A DNA stretch of 64,000 nt, taken from contig OX344762.1 in assembly GCA_947034895.1 (NCBI GenBank), positions 45,612,760 to 45,676,759 on the forward strand, written 5' to 3'. The position numbers were made by a program, and so were the translations under genes. The notes below the pieces were generated by a model. The model did no database searches. It had not been told where the DNA came from and saw only the letters and a program-made list of their open reading frames with translations. Below are positions 22,257 through 34,455 of the stretch, piece by piece (position 1 is the first letter of the stretch; each line of letters opens with the position of its first letter). The DNA is from Rhytidiadelphus loreus. Taxonomy: Eukaryota; Streptophyta; Bryopsida; Hypnales; Hylocomiaceae.

Positions 22257-25200
22257 TTTCATCATGGAATTATGCCAAATCCTTGTAAATAATTGGAGAA
22301 GGCTAAATCATGAAAAAACAAGAAGTCATAATGGATATTATTACTCCTCAACCTCAACTTTGAAAGAAAATTGTATAGCTTGTAGTGATGGCGTGACATA
22401 GTGTGAGCCCCTAAATTGTCACTTTGGTCTCAATTTTTTTTTTAATCTTTTTATTACGGAATACTAATTTTTATATGTAAAAATCTAAAAAGAGTGTTAA
22501 ATTGTAATTGATAAAGCCCTTCCAATTCATTGATTTATCCTTAGAATCCCAGAGTGCCTAAAACATTATAATTTTGTGCTTCTAGATAAATTACGTATTC
22601 TAAAGATGGCCTAGGTCTAGTTTGTAGAATCAATTACAAAATAATCTTTCTAGATTAGAACATGACGTAGACCTACAAGTGCAAGTGACAAAGCCTAACT
22701 AAATGGGAGTTAAAAGTTCATAGTAGAGAATTCTTTTTAGGCTTAGATATACTTGTAGCCAACCAAAAGCATACCAATCATTCTAAGAAAAGAATAGAAA
22801 ATTAAATGTTAGGCTTGCAGATGAAAACTCAAACAACATGAGAATTGGTGCAATTGGAGATTGAAGAAAGATATTTTTGAGATAAAATACGTCAAGAGCT
22901 CAACAATGCAATCAATTCGTCAAGATTTTTTTATGATCAAAAGATTTTTGATTCATTGGATCTAAAAAGAGGTAATAACAATCAAGCCTTCTTGTGAAAA
23001 ATGCAAAGTAAGAATATGAGCATGCACTTAGTGGAAAGTCAACTACTTTAACTAATGTTGAAATTTTTTAGAAATTGCCGAGGATGCAATAAAACTCCAG
23101 TAAAAATTTGGATTGAATTTTTAGTCATAAAATAATGTGCCTAGACAAGTTTCAAGGCATTCCAACACTAACATGTACCCAAACGTTCAACCCTAACAAT
23201 TCCTAGCAAAATTTAAATGAATTTGAGGAGTTGATTGGAGCCATGGGAGCATATGACATTCAAATGAAGCCAAAATGGATTCTTTTCTTACTCCAATAAT
23301 CCTTTAAACCCCCCATGCAAGTCAAAATTATTCAAAAATATAAATTATTTCATCTAAGAATTTACAATAATTTATTTTGGTGATTTGCCACTTTCAAGAG
23401 CATAAATGATTTGGAAAAGGGTTTTAGAAATCTAAAAAACTAATTTGGATTTTCTGAAGTCAATAGCACAATGTATATATAGCATTTGTAGATTTTTTCT
23501 AAAAGTTAGAATTGAAAGTAATCTAATAACATATTTGAATTTGATTAGTAATAAGCAGTTAAACCTGAAAACTTCTAGACGTTAATCGAGGAGGGAGAGG
23601 CCTTTGGAAAATTTGTAGAAGGCCACTCCCTCTTCTCTTGAACCACACCCATTTTCTATTGGCAAAACTTTGAAGTTTTGGTCATATAGTGTTTTGGTCA
23701 TATTGTATCCACGTGTTTTTGGAGCAATTTTACTCATCTATTTAAGTGTTGTGGTGTACTTTTTTGAAGGACATGAAGGTCCCTTCAAGTCTTGACACCG
23801 TGTTGTTTGTCTACATGTTCTGTGGATGTTGGTTGCTAACTTTTGTGGCTTTGTGGATTTTTATTGAGTGTTTGGATTGTGGTTTTTTACTGTGATCTTG
23901 TACTATCTTTTTTTGTGGGATTTTTCAATTTGGAGAATTCCCCCTAGAGCCTTGACTTGCAAGACACACGTTTCTATCAAAATTCTTTGTATTTGGTCCC
24001 TAGTTATGTGTTGGATTTTAACCAATGGCAAAGCTTTGACTTTGTTACATTGGCATTAGTATTCACATGTTCCTTTGTTTTGTCCTAATTTTTCTTTTTC
24101 CCTTTTTTTTGTTATAGTTTTCACATTGAACGGCAAAGCTTTGACTTTACGTACACCCAATTATCCATCAATAAAATTTATTTTATTTCCATTCTTTTAT
24201 AGAATCCATTGTTACAACGAATCTTTGATCTTAAAGCTACCAACTCTCTACCTTTTGCTGATATTGTGATAGAAATCATAATGGGATTATTTCCAAGACT
24301 CTTGAGTTAAGCTCAAATTAGCCCTTAGTCTTATCAATAGTATTGAAAGTAGAGACAAAGCCATAGGACCCCAAATTGAATCTTAAAACTAAAAGTCATG
24401 GCCCATCTAGACCTGCAAACTTTTTCATAACACAAAACTAGTCCCTTGAATTGATTGATCTAATGTTTCTATTTCAATTCAAGTGGAAGAGATATATTGT
24501 TTGAATGGATGAGGTAACTAACTGTGTAGCTTTAGAACAACAACAATCAATGTAATCCATCAACAAATTCATGAGTGGTATAAGAAGCAATAGATTGTGC
24601 AAAGAAGGAAAGAAGAAGATTGGATTGAGAGGGCATTGCAATTCATGCATATAATCAAATTAGAAGTGGGTGCATTCTTGCTAGGAAAATCATTCAATGG
24701 GATGCAATTCATGCTAGAGTTAACATTGCTAGGAATCATTGTAGTGTAAGTGTGCTGTCGTAAAAGTGCTAGAAGCAAAGACCATCCGTACACTTTTAGA
24801 TAGGTTTAACTTTGAATTAACTTATTTGTACTTAAATAAATTAATCTACTTTTATTTTAAGATAATTTTATGACAATAGATTAATTTAAATTAACTTGTT
24901 TTAATTTTAAATTGACTTGCTTTTTTTGTAAGTACAAACTTGAGTTCTACTTTGAAGTTAACTTGCTTTTATATTTCCTTCTAAATGTATGTATTTAATG
25001 GTAAACCTAATGATGTGTTGTTATTTTATTTTCTTTGCTATTTTTATCTCATTTTTTATTAGGGTTTAGTATAAAGGGTTAGAAAAATATGATAAAATAA
25101 ACACGGTGTAATTGAAGAGACTATGTTTAGAAATTTTCTTAAGTCTACAACCGTTGAAATAATCATCTACAATTTGTATAATTACATTTTGCATATATCA

Positions 25201-26741
25201 GCCATTCATCAATTTTTATACTTTAGGTTTTACGATTTCTATATTCTATTCTCTTCAACAATATATTAAATCTGAAAATTTATTTTATTTCATCCAAAAT
25301 TGATATTCAATTATAGAATATAATATGAGTTGAAGGCACACAATATCAATGGTGTTGTATTTAGCATGGTGTAGGATTTAAAAAAATTTAAGGTTTATGA
25401 TTCAACTCATTTTTGGATTTCAACTTACACATTCTATCATTTCTTAGTTGGTGTCATGACCAATAGGACATGGTATTGCTAATCTTGTTGGGCTTCAACT
25501 TGGTCCAAAGTCAAGATCCATCAACGCTAACCCATCCAATGTGGATGTGGATGCCACATGCTTCTCGATGGACCTATATGATTTATCCAATTTGTTTGGA
25601 GAAATAAGTTGGCTAGCCATATGTAGAGCATGTGTGAGATTTAAAAATATTTCCATGAGTGGTTGTATGTGATTTTTGTTCCTAATGTCGTGAAGATGAG
25701 TGCCTAGGTCAAATGTATGGAGAGGCAACGTCTCAAGCATTTTATTTTCTAGGAGTTGCGAAGGAGCCATTTATTGGGACCAACTATCAACAATGATGAT
25801 TTGATTCTCTCCAAGAGCCAAGTGAATGTCCTTCTTCAAGCAATGGTAGAGGCCCTTCGTGATTGTAGACATAAAAATGTCAAGTAGGGTTCTTTGGAAT
25901 GAAGTAGGTCTTCATCCCATTCAACAATTGTGATTTTGATCTTGGTGCCTAGCAAATTCTCCTTGACTTTATTTTCTTCATAGCGTTTCAAAGCTTCTAA
26001 TAGTTTTGTGAACTATTTCATTGCGTGCGCAAGTTTGTATGGTATTGGGTATATCATCCAAGTTATTTTTTGATATTGTAGAGATGACCACATGGGTCAT
26101 TTCTTAATAGATCTTGATATTCTCTATCCCTTAGTAACTAGATATGTAAAAATTCAATATACCAAGGCCTACGATGTTAAACATTTTGCGCACCCTTTCT
26201 TTTCTAAATTTTTGATGGAAGAAGAGTTGACTCTTGCTAAAGTAGACAATGTCCACCATCCTCACTGAAAATTTGGTCTTGATGTCAAAAAAAAAATTTT
26301 AACCACTATTGTTGTACCATGAAGAGCTATAGGATCCCAAACTAAATCTTAAAACTAGACATTAGGGCCCAATTAAACTTACAAACAAAGTGTGATTGTT
26401 TGAGAGTTTTAAAGTAGAAGGAGTTTAAGTTGCAATTCAAAGTTAATGGTAAAGTTAGGAGACTAATTTCACCCCTAATAGAGGCATTGGCTATACATTA
26501 AACAAAGTTTATTGATTCTAAAACTTGTAGCTGACCAAAATAATTACTAGAGCCTTGAGTAGATGCTTACTAGAATTTATGAGGCTTATGTCACCTTTTC
26601 CATTTGATTCTCTAGTCCATCGGAAAACAATTAGTAATATTAGAAATCAACAATGACAACTTAAATATTCCTCCAAATTAGAAGAAAATAGGTGGAGAAA
26701 AATAGAAAAGGAAGAAGTACAAAAGATAGGTTGAAAAGACC
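22257..26741. other. AT-rich spacer, no gene recognised
   Basis: Long AT-rich stretch. Short frames (23,868-24,059 and 24,075-24,269 plus; 24,569-24,793 minus) are low-complexity. The minus frame at 25,495-25,770 has open but degraded sequence continuing upstream to about 26,280, with stops, and looks like a decayed gene. Its protein (for example LNLTHALHMASQLISPNKLD) is not one I recognise. No terminal repeats were found. Confidence 0.3.
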
Positions 26742-26745
26742 ATTA

Positions 26746-26952
26746 ATGTCATATTTAACTACTTTTGGACTATTCAATGAATTTTGGACTAAACATCTGA
26801 AGATCATGGGATATTAACATTGTGAGACCTCCCAATGTTTGTGTAGATCTCCTGATGACCATCATGGTACTTCTTGATGACCATTATTAATTATGACTTC
26901 TTGATGACCATCATGGGACTTTCAAAAGTCTAAAAGTAGTTAAATATGGCAT
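26746..26952 (-). mobile_element. MITE family H, copy 2 (4-bp target duplication ATTA)
   Basis: 207 bp, flanked by ATTA on both sides. Termini ATGTCATATTTAACTACTTT and the inverse of ATGCCATATTTAACTACTTT. Internal sequence is the reverse of copy 1 at 15,599-15,784, with an extra internal near-duplication of TTGATGACCAT. Different 4-bp targets in the two copies show that target length, not sequence, is fixed. Confidence 0.8.
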
Positions 26953-26956
26953 ATTA

Positions 26957-29900
26957 CATCCTAGGTTGCAATTCTTAAAATCATTGTAAACTTAAGTGGT
27001 ATGCAAAATTAAGAAAAACAATAAGAGGGAGCCAAACATGTACTATGATGCAATCACAATAATCGTAGAGGAGGATGGAATTGTGGTATCAACGAAGTTA
27101 GAGATAAGTGTTTAGATTTGCCCTACATTCTTTACTTTTTGTAGAATATGTTGTCACAATTAGAAACTAAATAGTTAAGTCAGACCTTTAGGAATCTATC
27201 AAAACTCAACTTTGAATTTGGAACGACGTAATTAATTTCTAGAGGTTTCTAGAAACATGTTAAACTTCAAAAATAGATAAAATTGAAGAAGATATTTGTG
27301 AATGAAGTTTGGTAGTAAAGGTAGCTAGTTTTAGTTGAAAAGTAGTAAAGATCATCCAAATCAGATAAAAAAAGAATCTTAGAATCTAAATAAAATAAAA
27401 AATCGAACTCTAAGAGGAAAAATCAATTTGGAATTGTATGTCAGTAGAAAATAGTGGATTAGATTTTAGAATGCCAATTATAGGGGTAACTTCATTTGTC
27501 TATAATTTTTGATAGGAAAGTTCAAATTTAAAATGTTTCAATATTTTAGAAAGGTAATTTTATAATGTACATATTAGAATGGTCAAATATCCAATAATAA
27601 CAAATTGAATTTGAAGGTTTAGAGTAGTGGTCATTGAGTAGAAATTCAAAACTGATCTTTATGAGCAAATCAAAGCTTAAAGTTGAATCCAAAACATTTT
27701 AGAAATCTTTAGAAAAAATCTATAACTAGATTTTGATGTTAAATTTCATCCATCAAATCTATATCTTTTTTTTTGTAAATTTTAATTTTAGTTTCATTTT
27801 TTTTATTACAATGAGATCTTCAATAGTGAACATCCCTAGTCACCTTCTTGGTAACATTAGAAAGTTTTTTATAAGGAAGGGTGAATAGACTTTGTTTCCT
27901 CGCATTCAAACTCACAATAGAAAAGATATTGAATTTCAAAGTTTTTAGAACTTAAAAATTTATTTTAATTTTATCATATTGTGACAATAGCATAGAACAT
28001 ACTAGTTCAAGTGAAATCGAAATCTTAGAAACTAGGGCCAACCTTAAACTAAACTATATTTAAAGTAAAAATGAATTTGGACTAAAATGTCAATAGTAAA
28101 TGATGGATGAAGTTTGTTAGAACAATTTAAAAGTAGAACTTCATCAACTTGTAACTTTTCGGTAGAAAAGTCCAATAAAAAAAATCTTTATCATTTCAAA
28201 AAGGGCATATAATGTTCTACAATTGAGGATATTTAGAAGTCAAATTTTACTAATTTTTCTTTAGAGGTCTAGAGTTTTGGTCCATATAGACCATAACCAA
28301 CCAAACTTTATAATTATATTCATTGTTTGCATTATTTTCATTTGACATTTGGACCATTTAGGATTCGTCATTAGAAAAGACTTTTCTATTACTTGAAAGA
28401 TCAATTGAATGATGCTTAGATTGAGGGGGACAAAACTTTGAACCCCGTATATACTTTTTGAATTTTAAATAAAACAAAATTTTAAAAAGTATGAATAAAT
28501 TTTCCTACTTTGAAAGTTTATGTTTTGAATTATTTATATTTATATTTTTTAATAATAATTAGGTACAAATTTTTGAAGTGAAACGATACATTGTAAAACT
28601 AAAAAGTAACTTTCATTCCCCTATATTATATAAGAAAAAATTGTCTAAAAAAGGAAAAAAATCCTAAAAATAACTCTCTATCGAAAACTCATTTTGAGTG
28701 GAATATTGATTCAATGGTCATGTAAATGTGTTCTTTATAATTATTTGAGTTCAAAATTTCGGCAATAGAAACCTATAGTCATTATTAAACAATGGTCAAA
28801 ATTTTAGATTGAAATTATAGTTTATTGGAAACCACTTGTCGCACGTGGTTTATTGTAGTAAAACTAAGTGCACCCTTGGAGACTTTAAGATCAAAATATG
28901 AAGAACCCGGTTGTAATCACTTTATCTCAAAGATGGAGATAAAACACTCGCACACTACTTTACACATTTTGCCAAAATTTCAATGGCAAATATATGTGTG
29001 GTGGTATGGGATGTTTTGAAAGATAATATTCCATGATGATTACACATATATTTGCCATCGAAGGAAAGAAAATATAAGTGATTTCCTAATTTTTAGTTTT
29101 TTGTATTCAACATTTTTTGGAAGGTGGTAATAGCCATTTGTAGCAAATTGTGGAATTTTTTAGCAACTAACAATTGGTTTTAATCATTAAAACATACGAG
29201 TATGGTGATTTATCATTGAAGCATGGGACCAATACATGCTTTTCTCTTGATGGAAGAAGATGGCGTTTAGAAACTAGTAGGAAGTCACAATCTTCCTTTC
29301 TACCTTGTTTTATTCGTATAGGACAAAGACTTTGAGACAATGGATAGTGGCAAAGGTTGAATTAGGATAAGTTTGTAGGGTTTAGTTTCTTTTTTCTCAA
29401 AAAACCCTACTTATAGAAGATATGGTGTTATATCATTTGTATGAAAAATAGATTTATGAGTATGTAGGAAATTTTTTTAAATTGACTAATGTGTATTTTT
29501 TTTTTTGACCACCTTGTATTGTTGGTTGATTAGACATGTCAATTGCATTTGAAATTTTGCATGAGTGAATTTAACATCATACTCTTATGAATGCCTCAAA
29601 TCCACAATTTTGTATAGTATAAGCAAAAAATATTCAATCTAGGAGATTCAAAGTTTGATGTTCCTATCAGGTAGGGCCGAAAAATACTTTTTTTTCTCAC
29701 TTGAATTGTTATAATCTTTCAATCCACTTAGTCAAATGGGATGAATTTTTTTCCACACATTGCCTTACTTGATTAATCCTTGAAGGGGCCTAAAAGTCAT
29801 GTGTGTCTACATAGTATATATTGTACATTCAATGGTAATTTGATTACAAAAACATTCACCAAATACTTTTCTATACAAAGTTAATTAATAATCATGTTAG

Positions 29901-31120
29901 TTCGTAAATAACAAAGTTTCACAAATCATATATTAAACCACAAATGAAGAGTTATAAGGCTGAATGTGGGTTGTATAGAGGGACCCCAAGGACCTTTCTA
30001 GGGATAATACACTTTCATACAACTGAAATTCTATAAAAATAAAAAGTTTTAATTTTTTGATTTTCAGTAGTTTGGACTTTTGCTCTTCCAAAACATCCTC
30101 CATGGCCATCCTTCCTTTATGGGTTAATGGGGTACCAATTAATATTCTTTATCGATTAGACTTAATAATGTTATACCAAACTGACCCTGATGTAGGGTAT
30201 TGAAAATAATTTCAAGCATCAGAAGAAACAGTCTGTACCGTACAGGCAAACACTTTGTATACGGTAGTCGTACGATGGATGCAAGGGCCGTAGTACTAAA
30301 CGATAAGCCATCGCGCCATGCATGACAAGTGGGCATTGTACCCAAATGTTAAGTTGGTTCCGCAATCATACTGTAATAACGTACTGCACGTCTTGGAAGA
30401 GAGAAAACGATGAAACAACAGGCTGGGAATGTTTAGAACCTTTATTGGAAGATCAGAGAGAAACGATGAAAACAGCAGGGAATGTTTAGAACCTTTATTG
30501 GAATGAGGTGACGACGGAACCCAACGTCACATGAGTGATTCACACGCCGCGGGAGATCGAGCTACGTACGGCAGCTTGAAATTTTGTGTGTCAGGTACTA
30601 CGTGGTACATCGCCAAGGTTCGATGTTCCAATGTCCAGCGTTCCAAGCCCGCTGAGGACAAAGGCTCGAAGTGAAAACAAATCGGACGGACAGACAGACA
30701 GACGGATATCGATGCCAGACGGAGTTTATATATAATTCCTTGTCATTATTGAGATTCAGAAGCTACTGGAGGAGTGAGCCTTCGCCGTGGGGTACGCCGT
30801 GTCGCGCGATGAGACGCACGGACGTGTGGAGCTAGCGCTCGCTTTCTCCAACCTCAAAGGAAAAGAAAAAAGAAAAAGGAAAAGATAGAGATCTATCATG
30901 CGTTTCCTACATAACTGAAAGTGGATCCAATGACAAGGTGAACTTCACTATCAGGAATTTGAGAACCTTTTTTGTTTTGTTTTGTTTTGGGCCAGCTGCG
31001 TAGATTGTAAGACTCCAGCTAGATAGCTCAGTACGACGTCTTTATTTACCACTTTACACCCTTTCGAATCAACCTAGAAGCTAGAAGGAAATCACTGCTC
31101 ATTGAATCTTATTAATTAAG
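26957..31120. other. Spacer, AT-rich then GC-richer from about 30,340
   Basis: No gene recognised. Up to 30,130 the sequence is AT-rich with an inverted fragment of the shared TTAA-element motif at 29,712-29,733. From about 30,340 to 31,120 GC rises and the DNA looks like low-copy plant sequence (GACAGACAGACAGACGG near 30,690), but no open frame of substance is present. Confidence 0.3.
30398..30503. repeat. ~50-bp imperfect direct duplication
   Basis: Two adjacent units share GAGAGAAA, CGATGAAA and GGGAATGTTTAGAACCTTTA. The first spans about 30,398-30,453 and the second about 30,455-30,503. No function is apparent. Confidence 0.75.
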
Positions 31121-31285
31121 CTTAGAGCCGGCTTCCATGTGGAGTGCGGGTCGGTGAAGCTCACCGATCAATGGTGGAATGGGGAGACAGTAGTCTGGGT
31201 TTTTTCTGGAGTCCCTGCTGCACCGTTGAGCGGTGGGCTTCAATTCACCGGCCCCGACTCCGCATGGAAGCCAGCCTGTAATGCT
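31121..31285. mobile_element. MITE family E, copy 2
   Basis: Inverted ends GAGCCGGCTTCCATGTGGAG and the inverse of CAGGCTGGCTTCCATGCGGA, about 35 bp of pairing. Its left half and its CACCGTTGAGCGGTGGGCTT segment match copy 1 at 6,214-6,343. Imperfect 9-bp flanks (TTAAGCTTA and TAATGCTTA) could be a decayed target duplication. Confidence 0.65.
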
Positions 31286-31313
31286 TAAAGGACCCAACGG
31301 AGCCGATAAGTGT

Positions 31314-31480
31314 GCAGATGATCGACCGCCTGTTGTTGTGTGTACGTGCAGGTGATCGACGTCTGCCCTGTTGGTGTGCGTACAGGTGATCGACTGCATG
31401 CCCAGTTGTTGTGTGTGCAGGTGATCGACTGCCCTGTTGAGTTGTTGTGCGTGCAGGTGATCGACTGCCTGTTGTTGTGG
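31314..31480. repeat. ~34-bp minisatellite, five units
   Basis: Repeated GTGCAGGTGATCGACTGCC followed by a TGTTGTTGTG-type segment, five imperfect copies with varying spacers. The overlapping frames on both strands that read VIDCPVELLCVQ and SITCTHNN are translations of the repeat and not genes. Confidence 0.9.
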
Positions 31481-32576
31481 AAGATGAGCCGCAAATATCA
31501 GACTTCTGCAGTACGCTTACTGTCCCAATTTTCTTGTCAATCTCTGTTTTGAGTGAGATTCAGGCTTTGATTCACTTCAATCTCCAGCCTTTCGGAGCTA
31601 GTTGTCCCTTGTGTACTAGTTTGGTAGTGTCCGTGTGTACTTCCAAGGACTTCTTACCAACAATATTCTCCGCTGCATGTGTGCAAAGGACCACCACCGG
31701 TAGTACGTTCCCCAATTATTACGGTTTGTCAATTATGCAATCGAGAACTGAAGTATCAAATGGAGCTGACGGAGGAGGAAAAAAGAAAGAAAGAAGAAGA
31801 AGCCAAAAAAAGACAAAGAATAGGGTGGAAATATAATATCTGTAGCTAGCTAGCTAGGCTGGCATTGTGTGAGGTTGAAGCTTGGACCGGCTGATTGAAA
31901 GTTCACTTTTTCTTTCTTCCTTTTCTCAATTTAAAAAAAAAATGAAAATGAAAATGATTTGACACTAATGATTTGAGAATTTCATTGCAAAAGAGTTGTG
32001 AAATAATATAAAGTCGAGGACAAATTATAGAATCCTTTCTTCATCTTCGCCTTTTGCCACTCAGTTTTTCACTAAATTTAAAACTAATTATAAATTCTAA
32101 AAAGGGGACAAAATTGGCATTAATCCCTAAATGCCCCAGACATCAAATCTCTGGTGTTTATTCATCACATTAAAAAAACCTTATGAAGTTATTATTTTGA
32201 GTAGGTTATTTTTTTCAATAGTTTATTATTTTTGAAGTCCGATTTTAGCATCAAAATCTGATTTTGAAAATGGATGATTATGATCTTTCTATTCAAGATT
32301 TTGTGCATAGTTGTTCATTGTAAATCTTGATTTCCTAGTGTTGAAGACTCTTGAAAATGAGCCTCAAATACACTAGATAAAAAAAAAAATTATAGAATAG
32401 ATTTTGAAAAGTTGGGGTTGTGCATGCTATGATGCCCTTTGAGCTCATATTTTTTTGACAACCAATTTTTTAAGTTTGAAGTGTGAAAAGTTAATTGCAA
32501 ATCTTCAAACCACTTTCACAATTTTTACATCCTCATGATCAAACATTAAAATCTTTGAATCCATAAATGATATTAT

Positions 32577-32818
32577 GGTCAATTTTGTTAAAACGGCGGT
32601 ATTCCATTAAAATGGCACAAAATGAAACCACTGAAAGAATGAAAACAATGGAAAGATTGTTTGAGGGGAGTGGAAATGTGTGAACTAGGAGTGATTTGAA
32701 TGTGCTAAGCATAAAATTGGCACATGTATGACCCTATTGTGGCACACTTATTTTCCATTTGTAGAAGATATTCCATTAAAATGGCATGCGGAATACCACC
32801 ATTTTAACGAAATTGACC
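32577..32818. mobile_element. MITE (242 bp, ATTAT duplication) nested in D1
   Basis: ATTAT flanks on both sides (32,572-32,576 and 32,819-32,823). Terminal inverted repeats of ~27 bp begin GGTCAATTTTGTTAAAACGG on the left and, inverted, GGTCAATTTCGTTAAAATGG on the right. An internal CCATTAAAATGGCA pair is also present. The superfamily is not clear to me. Confidence 0.8.
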
Positions 32819-32837
32819 ATTATTGTTGTGTTTTGTT

Positions 32838-33774
32838 CACTAGAAGAAAAACACGTCCGGCACAACCAACTACTATGCAACTGTCATGCAACTAGTTTCC
32901 TCTCTATTTGCACCAAATCTAATGTAGTTGTTTTGTGTCATTGTTTTACAACATTCATTCATTGTTTTAGTTGCAAAGTAGTCATTCTGTAGTTGCAAAA
33001 AAAAGACTAGGAAACAACTAGTGTCCTATGCAACTATTATGCAACTGTAAAATGACCATAGTTGTTTCCTAGTTGTACGCTAGTTGTTTCTTAGTTGCAC
33101 TCTAGTTGTTTCCTAGTTGCTTTCAAAGTTCATTCCCATTCGTGTTATATCAATTGACCCATATCAATTGTAAAGAGTACCATTAGATTGAACATATAAG
33201 ACTTGTAAGTTGTTATAGTCTTATGTAATGAATTCTTTTGATAGAATTCTAAGATTTCTATAATTTGTGGGTTTCTACAATTTGTAGATTTTGTATATAA
33301 GAATTTAAAAAATAATTTAAATTCAAGAAATTTTATAATCTAGGAAATCGAATTTTGAAATCTAGAAAAAAGGTAGATCTGAAATTTTGAAATCTAGGAA
33401 GAGGGTAGATTTGAAAATTTGAAATCTAGAAAAAGGTAGATTTGAAATTCAAAAATCTAAGAAAAAGGTAGTTCTGAAATTCTAAAATCTAGAAAGGAGG
33501 TAGATCTGAAAATTTGAAATCTACAAATCATTGAGATTTATATTTTAAAATTTACAAATCTACAAGTTGCAAGGAAGTTGCAAACAAGTTGCACACAAGG
33601 ATGAAGTTCTTTGTATGGTGTCGTCTGACAAAAAACCTTGCAACTAGACTGCAACTAATGCGACTTGTCTACTACAACTACGGACTCTACATTGTCACCT
33701 AGTTGCAAACGTCCTATGCAACTACAAAATGAGTTGCATATTGTAGTTGCAAAACCCCTCGTTTTCTTCTAGTG
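32838..33774. mobile_element. CACTA-type non-autonomous element (937 bp) nested in D1
   Basis: Termini CACTAGAAGAAAA and its inverse, flanked by a perfect 3-bp GTT duplication (32,835-32,837 and 33,775-33,777). Both are hallmarks of the CACTA (En/Spm) superfamily. Subterminal regions contain many CTAGTTG and AGTTGTTTCC repeats in both orientations, the usual transposase-binding arrangement. No transposase frame is present. Confidence 0.85.
33345..33535. repeat. ~38-bp minisatellite inside the CACTA element
   Basis: Five imperfect units of GAAATCTAGAAAAAGGTAGA followed by a TCTGAAATTTT-like spacer. Confidence 0.85.
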
Positions 33775-34139
33775 GTTTTTCCATGTGATCTTTAATAAGT
33801 CTTGTTTAAATTTGTACGGTTACAATTTCAAAAAAGTTGATGAAACTTATCAAAATGTTGACTTCTTGTTGAATTTTAAGCAAATTCCAAGAAGTTCAAA
33901 ATATACCTTGGGCATTTAGGGGTTAAAATTTGAGGTGTAGTCTATTGCTTCATCACCCTCTTGAACCTATGCTAAAGACAATTTTTCACCTACAAGTCCT
34001 AAGGAATTTGCCATATTCATCAACATCCACCAACATTGCTTTGGCTATAGACTATTTCTTAGAACCTAATAGTGCCTCAATTCAAGTGAGCGATAAATTT
34101 GAAGTATATTGGTGGTGAATTTAAAGCATTGCTTGATAT

Positions 34140-34451
34140 TCGTTATTTTGGGAGTTTTCCTATCTCCCAATTTAGGTCGGTTTGCACTGATATGAATCAC
34201 AGGTTGGGAAACTGGAATTTTTGAATGGCCATAACTTAGTCGAATTTTGTCCAAACTGGGCATATGAGGTGTTTTTTGACATCTACAGATTCCGTAGATG
34301 TCAAAAAAACACCTCATATGCCCAGTTTGGACAAAATTTGAGTAAGTTATGGCCATTCGAAAATTCCAGTTTTCCAATCTGTGGTGCAGATCACCGCGAA
34401 CCATGGTGAACTGCATACTCCCAAAATCATGGAATTCTCCCAAAATAATGA
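34140..34451. mobile_element. Hairpin MITE (312 bp, ATAT duplication)
   Basis: ATAT flanks both sides (34,136-34,139 and 34,452-34,455). Ends TCGTTATTTTGGGAG and the inverse of TCATTATTTTGGGAG. The centre (about 34,217-34,365) is a near-perfect inverted repeat with ~65-bp arms, including GCATATGAGGTGTTTTTTGA and its inverse, around an 8-base loop. A transcript would fold into a long hairpin. The open frames across it on both strands mirror each other and are not genes. Confidence 0.8.
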
Positions 34452-34455
34452 ATAT

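Larger units (their letters stand above)
32120..33926. mobile_element. TTAA element family D, copy 1, with two nested insertions
   Basis: TTAA at both ends. Termini TCCCTAAATGCCC and the inverse of CCCCTAAATGCCC. After removing the two nested elements and their duplicated targets (32,577-32,818 and 32,838-33,774) about 620 bp remain. The remainder aligns at both sides with family D copy 2 (43,844-44,775). Non-autonomous. Confidence 0.8.

Noticed and set aside
20990..22260. Intact, active piggyBac transposase
   Set aside because: The catalytic blocks are spread over different frames and interrupted by stops, and no continuous frame exceeds 108 codons.
31314..31480. Possible CRISPR-like array
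   Set aside because: Spacers are neither constant in length nor unique, and the locus is a plant minisatellite.
31112..31836. Overlapping frames on both strands of 69-129 codons
   Set aside because: They are translations of the GATCGAC minisatellite and of MITE E2, and no domain is visible.
34066..34443. A 125-codon minus frame and a mirror plus frame
   Set aside because: The two are reflections of the palindromic hairpin MITE.
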